64,000 bases of DNA, taken from contig JAVHZZ010000002.1 of the NCBI GenBank assembly GCA_036250195.1, positions 64,920,205-64,984,204 on the forward strand. Reading direction: 5' to 3'. The notes beneath the pieces were generated by a model. That model did no database searches. It was not told where the DNA came from and worked only from the letters and a program-made list of their open reading frames with translations. Numbering within the stretch: the stretch's first letter is position 1; each line of letters starts with the position of its first letter. The DNA comes from Mixophyes australis (Eukaryota > Chordata > Amphibia > Anura > Limnodynastidae). The translations under genes and the position numbers were made by a program. Shown piece by piece: positions 1 through 11,772 of the stretch.

Positions 1-800
1 CTCGACATTTTACAGCCTTTTGGTGGCATTTCATCAACCTGACAAAGATCGATATGAGCTTAAGTGGGAGGAAGACCTTGGAGAGGTGTTAGAGGTGGAG
101 GAATGGGCCAGGATTAGAGCACGTGTCGCCAAGAGCTCTATGTGTGTGAAGACCAAGGAGAATGCATATAAGTTACTTTATAGATGGTATTTGGTCCCCA
201 CTTGCCTAAAAGCCATTTATCCTGACTCCTCTAACTTGTGCTGGAGGGCCTGTGGGCAAGAGGGTTCTTTCCATCACATATGGTGGTCATGTGCTAGGAT
301 GGTGGTATTCTGGCAAAAAGTCCATAATCTAATTCATAGAGTCACCACACTACACATTCCCCCCCGTCCTTCCTACACACTCCTACATAGAATTGACCCA
401 GACATTGGCAAACATACAGCAGCACTCGTGGGCCATATTCTTAACGCAGCTACGTGTGCAGTGGCAGCAAATTGGAAAAAATCTGAACCCCCTACTTTAA
501 CTGAAATCATTAACAGAATATGGCAAACTTATCGTTGTGAGCATATCACAAGTATAATAAACGATCAGCCCATTAAGTTCCGGAATATCTGGCAACCTTG
601 GCTTGCCATCTACGGAACAGATCAACCAAGGACCAATTAAAATAGAGAACGATACTGTGACTTCGGTTGCAAATGGTATACTAAACATTTGGCAGACAAC
701 AGGATGCCAGGCTGAGCTTCCCTCCCCTTCCTCCCCCCTCCTTTTCCCCTGTTTTCTTTCTCTTATTTTTTTTCCATCCGCATCTGTTATTTAGCATTAT
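1..800 (+). mobile_element. L1-type LINE, 3' end with UTR
   Basis: ORF2 C-terminus followed by a pyrimidine-rich 3' UTR (about 715-775). The 3' boundary is approximate because no clear poly(A) tail or target-site duplication was found, and the left edge is cut by the window. Confidence 0.7.
2..640 (+). CDS. L1-type LINE ORF2, C-terminal part (enters from outside the window)
   Basis: The frame is open from the first bases of the window to a TAA at 638-640, so the true start lies upstream. The protein has the C-terminal hallmarks of L1 ORF2: KENAYKLLYRWYLVP, then a Cys/His cluster (CWRACGQEGSFHHIWWSC), ending at an IWQPWLAIY block where L1 ORF2 normally stops. No endonuclease or reverse transcriptase is visible because the window begins after them. 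The C-rich tract after the stop (715-780) looks like L1 3' UTR. No frame break is seen in these 213 codons, but nothing can be said about the rest of the element. Family recognition is from remembered motifs. Confidence 0.85.
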   Translation, partial: STFYSLLVAFHQPDKDRYELKWEEDLGEVLEVEEWARIRARVAKSSMCVKTKENAYKLLYRWYLVPTCLKAIYPDSSNLCWRACGQEGSFHHIWWSCARMVVFWQKVHNLIHRVTTLHIPPRPSYTLLHRIDPDIGKHTAALVGHILNAATCAVAANWKKSEPPTLTEIINRIWQTYRCEHITSIINDQPIKFRNIWQPWLAIYGTDQPRTN

Positions 801-1429
801 AACAATGTTCTTATTAGTTTACTTTTATTAACAAATTGCTTGATTTACAGTCTAATCTGTATGCTGTTAAAACTGAGAACTCACAATTTTTTTTTACTAA
901 GTATAACTTTTTTGGTTTTACTCCTTTCATGTATATATCCAAGAAAGCTTATATGCCATTTTCTCCTTTTGGTCCCAACTGTGGAGCAGCAGTTACTACT
1001 TGATTTCAAGGACAACAATAGGCATAGAAATATAAATTTTTTAAAAAAAGAACTAAACCATCCGCATGAGACAGGACACTTATGATAGAAGTAATGTCAC
1101 CTAATGATCTCCACCTCCCCTGTATAGCCAACAGGTGGTGCTGGGAAACCATCAAGTCTGCACTCAGCTCTCTTGCTGTAGATACAATGCAGCTTACACT
1201 GTGGTATTTACAGAGGGTAACCAGTCCTATTAAACAGTTGTTCTACTGACTTCTATTTAGGAGGACTGGACAGATGAAGTCCTCCAGCAGAGTGAGCCAC
1301 GGCACAACTGGCATCCCTTCTTCATGTAATGGGGACAAGATATATTAGAGGGGGCTCCCACTTTAAACAAACACTGTACTAAATTTTCTAGCTTTCTATT
1401 CACAATACTTAAAAGGCGGCCCCACTCAT
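801..1429. other. No gene seen; AT-rich intergenic or intronic sequence
   Basis: No coding motif or clear repeat structure was recognised. The last 150 bases lead into the minisatellite. Confidence 0.5.
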
Positions 1430-2420
1430 GAAGCCCTCGACATTCTATGTAGCAGGACCACGGTACACGGGTCACTCGCCATTCTATGTAGCGAGACCAT
1501 TCACGGTACACGGGTCCCTCACCATTCTATGTAGCAGGACCTTGGTACACGGGTCCCTCGCCATTCTATGTAGCAGGACCACGGTACACGGGTCGCTCGC
1601 CATTCTATGTAGCAGGACCACGGTACACGGGTCCCTCGCCATTCTATGTAGCAGGACCACGGTACACGGGTCCCTCGCCATTCTATGTAGCAGGACCACG
1701 GTACACGGGTCCCTCGCCATTCTATGTAGCAGGACCACGGTACACGGGTCCCTCGCCATTCTATGTAGCAGGACCACGGTACACGGGTCCCTCGCCATTC
1801 TATGTAGCAGGACCATGGTACATGGGTCCCTCTCGCCATTCTATGTAGCAGGACCACGGTACACGGGTCACTCGCCATTCTATGTAGCGAGACCATGCAC
1901 GGTACACGGGTCCCTCACCATTCTATGTAGCAGGACCACGGTACACGGGTCCCTCGCCATTCTATGTAGCAGGACCACGGTACACGGGTCGCTCGCCATT
2001 CTATGTAGCAGGACCACGGTACACGGGTCCCTCGCCATTCTATGTAGCAGGACCACGGTACACGGGTCCCTCGCCATTCTATGTAGCAGGACCACGGTAC
2101 ACGGGTCCCTCGCCATTCTATGTAGCAGGACCACGGTACACGGGTCCCTCGCCATTCTATGTAGCAGGACCATGGTACATGGGTCCCTCGCCATTCTATG
2201 TAGCAGGACCATGGTACATGGGTCCCATCCCATTCTATGTAGCAGGACCATGGTACATGGGTCCCATCCCATTCTATGTAGTAGGACCATGGTACATGGG
2301 TCACATCCCATTCTATGTGGCAGGATCACGGTACATGGGTCCCATCCCATTCTATGTAGCAGGATCACGGTACATGGGTCCCTCCCCATTCTATGTGGCA
2401 GTACCACAGTACACCTACAG
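1430..2420. repeat. 39-bp minisatellite, about 25 copies, with a 396-bp higher-order duplication
   Basis: The unit contains CATTCTATGTAGCAGGACC followed by ACGGTACACGGGTCCCTCG. The 39-bp length is a multiple of three, so several frames stay open on both strands; these are not genes. Rare variants occur twice at the same spacing: GCGAGACCAT at 1491 and 1887, and GTCGCTC at 1592 and 1988, both 396 bp apart. A block of about ten units was therefore duplicated as a whole. The right third (after about 2170) carries diverged units with CCATGGTACATGGG. Confidence 0.95.
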
Positions 2421-3636
2421 CTGGGACACTGCTCAGCTCTTTATTACCAGCTCTGATTGAAAGCCCTAGATCGGTTGTGCCAGATCTCTCCTACTACGGA
2501 GAGACTCTAGCAGAGGCCTGGGCTATAAGTATGTGCCATGGACTTGCTAAATAGTGTAAATAGTGGGGGTCATGGAGAGGTACTTTCATTGTTGGGTGGC
2601 TGGATGATATAGTAGAAGTGTTATTTTCAAGTGTATAACCACTTTAAGATGTTTGAACAAGCCCTTTAAAGGTAAACAAAATCAAAGAAAAAGTATTTGT
2701 TCTAGAAGTAGTAGGGTGCGCTGCAGGGACTTTACTTTCATTTCCAGAACAGCTCTATTCCAGTTTGACCTATATGCTATGTGCTATGTGTATGCAGACA
2801 GGTTTGACCTCACAGGTACCATGCACTGAAAAGGCATATAATAATAATAAATGTTTTGGTATTATAATAATAAATAATATCATTAACATACCTTTTTTTT
2901 TTTTTATAAAATAGACATATATTAAATAAAATAGCTGAACCTTTCCATGTTCATTGGATTTTCGTTTATCAGTATTTTTCTCATTAGTGTAACATAGGTA
3001 AGAATGGTTTTATGTATATCAGCAGTTATCATGCCTATATCACTTTCAAATGTATAAAAATAGGTCTCTTGCATTACACAGCTGTTACTTTTTAAAAAGC
3101 CATTACAAAAAAGTAATTAACAAAATCACAAGTACATCTGTATTACAGCTACAGAGTTCACTGGTGCAAACTAAGAAGCAATATCATAACATAATACAAA
3201 TCGGCAGTAATGCATTCAAACTTGTGTTCTGCTCAAACAAGGCCATTTACTGGAGAAAAGTTGTATGCACTCATGTCCCAGACTCTGTCCGTAGTACTGA
3301 CAGAGGTAATGGCACAGACTGTACAAAGTCACTGAACAGTCACTAAGGAGCTGAACTCGTAACAAGTCAACAGTCAAGTCAAGGTTGCCTTATACCTAGC
3401 ACCAGATAAAGGTGAATGACACCCACCATAGGCCACCAAAAATATTGGAAAGTTGATAGAGACATTTAAACAATTTTATGCCATCTTGACATAATACTGT
3501 GTATATAACAATTTAATGTTCTACTCAATCCCCCAAAGTCTGCAATCGGAATGGACAAGAAATTAAAGCATTCTGTGTATAAAGCATTAAAAGACAGTTT
3601 CCCAAAAATATAAGTGGTTCTAACACTTCTTGCATT
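2421..3636. other. No gene seen; AT-rich unique sequence
   Basis: Contains ATA-rich microsatellite-like stretches near 2838-2880 and a T-run near 2892. No exon or transposon motif was recognised. Confidence 0.5.
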
Positions 3637-3901
3637 CAAAAGAATGGGTAGATGGTGGAGAAGCCTCCAGAACGCCAAAATGTAGTTTGACATGCCCTGC
3701 AACATTTCTCTATGTTAAATTGTATACTGTTAATATTATGTGCCTTATTTTAATTCAGTGATCCTCCTTCCCCCTGCGTGGGGATTCCCATGTGTTTTTC
3801 CCTATGTCTGTACTTTCTTTCCCGCCTTCCCTTTTTTTTTCTGTACCCCATATACCTTTGGAAAAATTCAATAAAAATATTGATGCAAAAGAATGGGTAG
3901 A
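3637..3901 (+). mobile_element. 5'-truncated LINE 3' end with 16-bp target-site duplication
   Basis: The 16-mer CAAAAGAATGGGTAGA occurs at 3637-3652 and again at 3886-3901. Between them lie about 233 bp with a pyrimidine-rich stretch and a terminal TTCAATAAAAATATTGATG, the look of an L1-type 3' UTR and tail. The exact duplication directly abutting the tail is the signature of target-primed reverse transcription. No coding sequence remains. Confidence 0.8.
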
Positions 3902-4797
3902 GAGCGGAAGGTATATCAACCGCACCAATTATAATTATATTCTTATTTCTTTCTTCCTTCTTTGTTCAAGGCTACAATGTATTTATACATTTTATTGGGA
4001 AGGTGCTATCCAATTTGCTTTTTAGATCAAGTTATAGGGCAAAGGACGTCAATTCCTTAGGATGTACAGTGAAATTAGAAATATAGAAATTAGAAATATA
4101 ATATACATTATAAAATATAATTTCCCTTATAATTTCACTGTGCAGCCTAAGTAATTGTAATTTTTTTTCTCTACAACTGTACCTTTCATTCACCAGAAAC
4201 TGATTAATGAAGTTTGAGGAATTGTGGAAATAGTCCGTAACAAATGACTGTAACTAACAAAGTTATTCTATTCACGGTAGCTGTAAACACACAATAGACT
4301 ACGGATGCAGCAAGTTGCATTTAAGGTCCATCCGGAGCTTGTTAAATCTGACATAAGAATTGTAACTGTGGTGCTCATACTGATATATTGATCACCATTT
4401 GACAAGTGCCCAAGTTGTGTTCACCTACTGTTGAATGCAATGTAGAGCAATGTACAGAAGGCTGGTGCTGGTTACACTGCTTGAGAATAAATACCAGGAG
4501 CAGAGTGCCATATCTTTCTAGAGTTCTAATATTTATTTTTCACGCTTTTTATACAACAGATGAATCGCAAATTTAGGATATTAGGGCATACCAGAACATT
4601 CTAGAAGGTAAGATACACCAATATTCTAGGAGATCATTCTAGCATACTCCCCCTGCATGTATAAGTGATTGCTCACCCAACCAGCAGTCAGGAAGGAATC
4701 AGTTGGAAGCTGAGTGGTTCCCGTTTTTTTATTGTGTTTATTGATTGTTGTCTGTGTAATATATTTGTATACATGTAATTAGTGTAAATAAGTTCTA
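3902..4797. other. No gene seen apart from a small MITE
   Basis: Apart from the inverted repeat at 4050-4157, no coding motif or repeat structure was recognised. Confidence 0.5.
4050..4157. mobile_element. Small MITE-like inverted repeat (108 bp)
   Basis: The left end CAATTCCTTAGGATGTACAG and the right end read as its near-complement (CTGTGCAGCCTAAGTAATTG), giving arms of about 28 bp around an AT-rich core. No convincing target-site duplication was seen, so the superfamily is left open. Confidence 0.6.
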
Positions 4798-5145
4798 TAC
4801 GGAGAACTAAAAGCTGGAATCTTTGATGGCCCTCAAATTTGTCAACTTATCAAGGATTCTAATTTCACAAAATGTATGAATTGTGTTAAAGCTTCTGCTT
4901 GGTGCAGTTATGTCTCAGTTGTCAAGAATTTCTTTGATAACCACAAAGCAGACAGTTATGAAGAACTGGTACAAAACATGCTCATAAACTTTACAAATGT
5001 GGGTACTAATGTGACCATAAAAGTACACTTTCTCCATAGCCACTTACAGATTTCCAGATAATCTTAGCGATTTTGTTAAAAACAAGGGGAGAGGTTTCAA
5101 TAATATATAAAGGTGATTAAGGAAAGATATCAAGACAGATGGGAC
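4798..5145 (+). pseudogene. Fossil fragment of a transposon-associated protein (LHSHL...GERFHQDI family)
   Basis: From 4798 the frame reads YGELKAGIFDGPQ, then AWCSYVSVVKNFFDNHKA, then KVHFLHSHL. It stops at 5059-5061, but the homologous text resumes one frame over as FPDNLSDFV near 5050 and then as [10 protein letters not shown] at 5111-5140. This order (YGELKAGIFDGP, WxxFVxVVKNFLGN, LHSHLxxFPxNLG, MExRYQGxWD) is one I recall from uncharacterised, repeat-borne animal proteins. At least one frameshift and stops are present, so it is dead. Function is unknown. The 3' side is cut off by the LINE at 5146. Family recognition is from memory. Confidence 0.6.
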
Positions 5146-5757
5146 AGACACCAGTCAGATGCTTGGTTGTATAGGGAGAGGAATCAGTAGCAGAAAGAAA
5201 GAAGTAATAATGCCACTGTATAAGTCACTTGTGCGGCCTCATCTAGAATACGGTGTTCAGTTCTGGAGGCCATATCTCCAGAAGGATATAGACTGTAGAA
5301 AGATGGGCAACTAAAATGGTGCATTGCCTACAGCACAAAACTTACCCGGAAAAAGTAAAGATATTAATATGTATAGTTTGGAGCTGAGAAGAGAAAGTGG
5401 GGACATGATAGAACTTTCAAATATATCAAGGGGTTTAACTATGTACAGGAGGGAAACATTCTTAAAAGGTAGAGAAGTATTAGAACACAAGGACATGCAC
5501 GGACACTGGAGGGAAGTAGGTTCAGAGGAAAAACTACTTCACAGAAAGGGTAGTGGATAAGTGGAATAGCCTCCCAGCAGAGGTGGTGGAGGTTGATACA
5601 CTAGAGCAGTTTAAACATAGATAGACAAAAGAATATGCTTATAAAGATTAAAGGACCAAATAGGGTTGAAGATTACCATAAGTTAAAAAAAAATAAAAAA
5701 TAAGCAGACTAGATGGACCAAGCGGTTCTTATCTGCCATCAAATTCTATGTTTTAAT
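5146..5757 (+). mobile_element. CR1/L2-like non-LTR retrotransposon, 3' end (degraded)
   Basis: Translation in pieces gives [20 protein letters not shown], then [20 protein letters not shown], then after breaks ERVVDKWNSLPAEVVEVDTL. This is the region downstream of the reverse transcriptase in CR1/Jockey-group LINEs. The tail TTCTTATCTGCCATCAAATT followed by CTATGTTTT is the usual 3' end of this group. Several stops and frameshifts are present. Confidence 0.75.
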
Positions 5758-8486
5758 TGCTGGAGGCTCCAACGTGATTGTCCTGAACTCACATAAAAGA
5801 AAATCGTACAAATAGTGTATTACTATGCATTAATTGTAATTATTTGAATCCGCTTACTACATCTATTATATCAAATAAAATGGCATTATGTATTTCATGT
5901 ATTTACTTTTGTGTGATTTTAGATAATTTCAATTTGACTTGGTAGTAGGCTCTGACAATTACATTTTCTGCATTTTTATGGCTCTAATGGGCTACCAATT
6001 ATCTCAAAAATTAGAGTCAATCTAACAAAATCAATGTCATATTTGGAATCACCAGAAAGTTACCCCAAAATCACTCAATTATGATTGGCAATAAAAATGT
6101 GTGTTGGCCAGTGTTATTCAAAGAAACCCCCCCCCCCACACACACATATTAAGCACTTTAAAGTGCTACTGTAACCAAAATATATTTTCATTTGTTTTAC
6201 TAAAAGATATTAAAAACAAAGTGCAGCTCAATCATATTTTTTGATTGCAGATTTCACTAATTATCTTGCAATTTCACAGAACATTAGATTAGAAATCTGA
6301 TCAGAAATTAACTGGATAGCATTAAAATATTCACAAGCTTATCCACGGGGAGCATCGGAGCCTCTTTGCGCATGCCCCGCGCATGATCAGAAGAGTAATC
6401 CTAGTCCAACTCCGACGTGGGACTAGAATTGCCGTGCTCTCCTCAAATTATGCTATGCAGACCAGCGATGCTTTGTTCCACCCCTGTTTATGTCAAATTA
6501 TCTTACACTGTACACAGAATTATTTATTTGCCAATATTTTAATGTTTATTACTCCTAATATAAGACACTTTTCTAATTCTGGGATTCTGAGGGCAGTGAA
6601 CAAAAAAAACCTAAAACATTGACATGCCACTTAGGACCCTTACCTACTGGGGGCAAAATACATGTTATTTGTAGCTGTTATATTTTGTTTAAGACTTGTA
6701 AAAGCATGTAAACAGATGTATTGTTCTTTGTACTATTTTTATCAGCTGCCATGTTGATGTTACATTGGAGAACACTTCTTTCTTCTTTGTTATTTCAAAA
6801 CAAAAAGTAGAACAAAAAAAAGCATGTAAACATGTATGGGACAGAAACCAATTGGTTCACATTGCCCCCTAACATTTACACTGTAATGCAGCTTTTCTGT
6901 CGCTGCCTGCTCTATTTAGGACCCTTACGCACTGGTGTTGCATTAAAAGCCAGTGACAGCACATGTCAAACCCAATCTGACAGTCAGTGGTTACCGAGGG
7001 CTTGGACTTGGGGTGGTTTCAATGAAGGACACTTCAATGACCTCAATGCCTTCACCTGCAGTGAAGGCAAGACAATGGAGCAGGCAGGTGGAGTTCATTG
7101 AAATCAATGGGTTGCATCCCATTTCTATCTTTTAATTCACATTAAAAAAAAAGTGCCCTTAGGTTGGGTTCCAGTTAACCCCTTTTAGAAAACTATTGTT
7201 CCCTGGAACCATGAAGTCTCAAGCATGCTGTCCAGAGTCATTGTATAATTATTTGCAATGATTTATTGCAGCTAATAACATATACTTAAACTACTGTCTG
7301 ATTCCAGCACCAGTAGAGCTATAATAAACAGATATTACCTCTGCCACACATGACACTTAATACTGTCTGCATTTGTATGTATGAAGCTAATAAGAATGTA
7401 GAGAGCCATATTGTAGGCTTGTGAGAATACATTATCAATCATTAGTTACATTCTATGTAAGAACCTAATATCCTAAAAATACACTATGTGTAGGAACAGT
7501 AAAGAAGTTAAACTTAAATTCAAAACTGGACCATTACCACTGAGGCCCATTCACAAAAGTAACTTGGCACAAAAAGTCAAGCTGGGCTATCAAATATGTT
7601 GAATTGAACAGAGCATCTCAAACAGATATGTTCATCCATTCATGTAGCAGAGAATATTACTTTAAAAACACCCAGTATTTTCACCATGCAGAAAATGACT
7701 GGCAAAGCGAAAGTGACAGAAATCTAAGGATCAGCACTACTAACCTTGTCAATGTTGCTAGTTGTAGAAAACACTTAATTGACTGGAGCAAAGTGGGTGT
7801 CACAGACCTTACTTACTGCCTATAAGACACCTCCACAAAATGTCCTTAGAACGGAACTATGAAATTCAGACTTTGTTAATGGTCACATAGAAGCCAAATC
7901 GTGTTACTGCACTAGCCTGTGACAGACACAAGATTGCTAGAGTAGCCACATTCTTATAACAGCACAAGTCTATTTGCTGCTCCCAGGCCAAACAAACTTG
8001 ACAGTGGAAAGCTTGTTAAATGTATTTCACTTTCTGGTGAATATTAAAATGGATTTAAAAGCGCACAACAGCCAAAACGCTGCAGAGACTGGATAGTTTC
8101 TGCCTGCGCAATTGTTTTTTAATTTCTCTTACTATTTTTTCCCCTCTTTTTTACAATCATTTGAAAACCACATGAGACTTAGCTTGATAAATTGTCCACT
8201 CCAGCAATATGATAGCTGGTATACTTGCAGGAGATAATCCATGAAAATATTATATTTGAAATATTACAAAACACTGTCACAAGAATAGGAGTTCATATCA
8301 AATATACCTATGGGAGGAAAACTGAAAAATAGCACAGCTCTATTTTCAAGTCACAAAGGGCATTCACAACACAGAGAGGGATAGAAAATGAACCGTTAAC
8401 AATTGTAATTTAAACATACATATCTATCCATCAATATTTTTGACAACTAGACAGCCTCTATAATTCGACTATACAACATACATGAA
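5758..8486. other. No gene seen; unique sequence with one small retroposed insert
   Basis: A short C-run/(CA) microsatellite lies at 6128-6148. No exon with a recognisable protein was found on either strand. A short phrase (TTAGGACCCTTAC) recurs near 6632 and 6916 without further structure. Confidence 0.45.
6700..6832 (+). mobile_element. Short retroposed insert with 15-bp target-site duplication
   Basis: AAAAGCATGTAAACA occurs at 6700-6714 and 6818-6832. The 103 bp between them end in an A-rich tail (CAAAACAAAAAGTAGAACAA). Duplication plus A-rich tail indicates a reverse-transcribed insertion; the source RNA is not recognised. Confidence 0.5.
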
Positions 8487-9600
8487 ATAAATAATCACCA
8501 TTTATTATTTGTAAGGCACCACTCCACAGAGCTGGACAATCAAAATGACAAATTAGAACAATTACTTAAGAGGTTGACAAAGGAGGTGCCGGCATGAGAC
8601 AAAGATTAGAGAGGGCTCTGCTTGTTAGAGCTTACAATCTAGATCAGTGATGGCTAACCTGTGACACTCCAGGTGTTGTGAAACTACAAGCCCCAGCATG
8701 CTTTGCCAGCTATCAGCTAGTTATCTACTGGCAAAGCATGCTGGGGCTCGTAGTTTCACAACATCTGGAGTGTCACAGGTTAGCCATCACTGATCTAGAT
8801 GGAGCAGGCAATACTGGGACAATAAGAGCTAGTTGGACTCAGAGTGGAGATAGGACTGTAGCTGAACGTGCAGAGGGAGTAGTATCAGCTTTAGAGAACA
8901 AATGGAATTTTAGAGAACGTTTGGAAGACTGAAAGCTGGGGGAGAGTCTGGTCAGGCAGGGAGTTCCATAAGTGAGGAGCAGCATAGGAGAAATCTTGGA
9001 GGTAGAAGTGAGAGGTGTTTTTCAGTAAGTAAGCAAGGAGCAGGTCAGAGAGCAAGAGGGAGTATATTTCATGACAAGGTCAGAGGTATACAGTAAATTA
9101 GTGTTTTGTAGGCGAGATTGACTAGCTTCAATTTAATTATTGAGGTAATGGGGAATCAGCGTAGGGATTTGCAGAGTGATGTAGGGAACATAGAGTTTCG
9201 AAAATCAGTTTTGTTGCACCATTATAGTAGAGGGCAAAGATGGGTGAGGGGAATAGCAGAATGTAACCAAGGCTGGAGATAATGAAAGAACACACACAAG
9301 ATTTGGGAACATCTTGAATAAAAAAAAGTGTGTATTTTTCACAAAGTTTTGAAGGGGGAGGCAGCAAATCGACCAAGGAACTGGATGCTTGGAAGCTGAG
9401 GGCGAAGTCTAGGATGACACCAAGGCAGTGGGGGCTTGGAGAACTGGGGAGAGTATGGTGTCGTCGAATGTGAGGGAGTTAAGAGGGGGGGGGGTGGTAG
9501 CAACACTAGAAGAATTAGAGGATAAGCTCGGTTTAAGACATGTTGAGCTTTAGGCAACATTAGGACAATCAAGTGAAGATTTGGAAATACAGAATAAAAG
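8487..9600 (-). mobile_element. Degraded L2-type LINE, minus strand, interrupted by a hAT MITE
   Basis: The left end (TTTGTAAGGCACCACTCCAC, then GCTCTGCTTGTTAGAGCTTA) matches the 3' UTR layout of the better-preserved L2 at 13050-15588. Downstream pieces such as AGTTCCATAAGTGAGGAGCA and GGGAATCAGCGTAGGGATTT parallel that copy in the same order. Too many changes for a readable frame. The right boundary is approximate. Confidence 0.7.
8645..8792. mobile_element. hAT-type MITE, 148 bp, inserted in the L2 copy
   Basis: Long near-perfect inverted repeats start CAGTGATGGCTAACCTGTGA and end with the complement. The 8-bp duplication ATCTAGAT lies at 8637-8644 and 8793-8800. CAG...CTG ends and 8-bp duplication are diagnostic of the hAT superfamily. 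It has no coding capacity. Confidence 0.9.
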
Positions 9601-11478
9601 AAGAAAGGTAAATTTGGAAATCAGGTTAAATGGAAGGAGAACAATATGTCTGAGTAAGGCTTTTACTGTAATGGGGTGGAGGGTGGGCTATTAATTTAAT
9701 TGTAAGGAGGGAGATATTCATTTATTAGTGAGGACAAATTATTTGATTGTGGGGGCTATTAAGTGGTGTCATGGTAGTGTATTCAATTAAAGTGGTGTGA
9801 TCAGACTATTTATTAAATGCTGGGGTAGTTTTGTCTATTGAATATATTTATTGTCTATGAATATGTCTATTTATTAACTCTGTATGCCATTAGGGAGGCC
9901 TAGTTATTAAATATAGATGCTATTGAATTATCATCAGTGCTGGCTGAGAGGTGGGTTCACTCATTGTTAGACTTTCCACATTTCATGTACCTGTCCTTTT
10001 TCCAAACCAGGTCCCAATATTCCAGGATGCAGACAAACAGCAACTGAGCTCAAGACACCAGCAGCCGCAGGTAGTGAAAGCCTCAAGAACAGGTTGGAAA
10101 CAGCAGGACAGTCTCCCAACTGTCCTCATTCTGGTAGGGCAGTCCCAATTGTGGATGACATTGTCCATGTGGTGGAATTTTGAAGCAAGTGAGGGGCATG
10201 TGGAAGGACTCTTGGATGGGTGATGTTGGTGTACCAAAGTCATTTTTGGAGGGGGGACCCTGTTTAATTTATATTGGCCCCCCAAATTTCTGATGGTAGC
10301 CCTGCCAATTCGAGGAGTTTGGGTGAAGGAGAACTCCATAGGTGAGAGTGGCTGGGAAGCAGTGTCAGAGGGGTAAGTCAGGTTTTAGTAAGAGAGTCAG
10401 AAGGATTTGGATAGGAATTAGAAATGCAATGGACTATACTGAACGTCATCAAACCGGCATGCTTTCCATCATATGCCAATTGTATAAGCTACCATTTTCA
10501 AGCTATTACTTTTGAGTAATGATCCACTATTCTGAATCGCGCTAGAGTGGTCCTGACTGCAGAAGTCACAATCTGCTAAAATTGTAAGCAATATCCTGAA
10601 CTGGAGAGATATCGAACATGTGGCCCCTAAACAACCACAAATAGCCAATAACACTATAACGATTAGATCAATATCAATCAGTATGCTAAAGAAAGCAGTT
10701 TGAGGATGAACACTATTGACCTATGTGTGTGGTCATCTTCCAACTGACCCAACAAGTCTAACCGACATGGCTCTTGGCTTACACAGCAGGATCGTTGTGG
10801 ATCAGCTTGCAACAGAAATGCAGAGATTGCAGATGGTCAGGTTCATACAAAAGGGAAAAAAGATAAAACAAATGGCATGATATGATTTATTTGTTGACCT
10901 TTATGCCCATTAGCCAACATCATCTTGTTGATTGCTACAAACAACGAATATCCCAGAAGGAATGTTATGGTCACTGTGTTTTTGGTCCTAGCCCTCCTCT
11001 CTGATAAACACGTGATCGGCTATTTCACTGCATTCAAGAACAAGTACAGATGAAACTTATCATAAGAAACCAAAACTTTTAGCTTTTTAAAGTGCTTAAT
11101 TTATCAGTCAGCATTTGACATTGATTGTTTGGCTATAATCATCAGCTTCAAGTACACAAACTCCCACCATCAGCGGAGACCATCGGCCAGCAATGCGATT
11201 TATAACCATTAATGATGCAAGGCGAGTTTCTATACTACTAAAAATAATTATTAAAAACAGTTGCTTCTTCTCTGCCTCCTGCCCATATAATGGCTGAATC
11301 TCCAGTCATATATGTAGAAGCCAGCAGTGTCATAATGACTGACTCTGCTGGCTTTACCTATTGCTGATATTCCCCACTGAGAACACTTCTGGCAGTATAA
11401 CTACAGGAACACTGCCTCCTGTTCTTCTGGCTTGGCACATAGGAGGACAGGAGAGCACTATATGCAGGGGACACACGA
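9601..11478. other. No gene seen; possible old, unclassified repeat near 9660-10330
   Basis: Between 9660 and 9930 the sequence repeatedly uses CTATTTATTAA-like phrases. Near 10260-10310 there is GGCCCCCCAAATTTCTGATG followed by GCCCTGCC, which has the look of a dispersed repeat end. No TIR or duplication could be fixed. 10440-11478 shows nothing recognisable. Confidence 0.3.
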
Positions 11479-11486
11479 TAATACAG

Positions 11487-11764
11487 CAAACTTGCCAACT
11501 CTCCCGGAATGTCCGTGAGACTCCCGAAATCCGGGTCGGTCAGAGCAAGTCGGACTGCTGGGAGAGCAGGCAAGTCTCCCGCATCCCGCAATTACCTGGC
11601 CAAAATAACACAATTTGCAGTGAATCGCGTCATATTAGCCACGCCCCCGACAGTCATCTCCTTCGCTGGCGGCGGGACCAAAATGACGCGATTTACCTCA
11701 CCCTGTAGTCATGCCCCCTCTCCGGGGTCTCCCGGACTTCACTGCCTCAAAGTAGGCAAGTATG
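11487..11764. mobile_element. hAT-type MITE, 278 bp (CATACTTGCC family, copy 1)
   Basis: Ends CAAACTTGCC and GGCAAGTATG are inverted (consensus CATACTTGCC). The flanking 8-mers TAATACAG (11479-11486) and GAATACAG (11765-11772) match at 7 of 8. The interior is CG-rich with CTCCCGGAATGTCCG near the left end and its counterpart near the right. The same family occurs at 33413-33683. Confidence 0.85.
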
Positions 11765-11772
11765 GAATACAG

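Noticed and set aside
1428..2456. 342-codon open frame of CSRTTVHGSLAIL repeats
   Set aside because: Product of the 39-bp minisatellite. Frames on the other strand are equally open.
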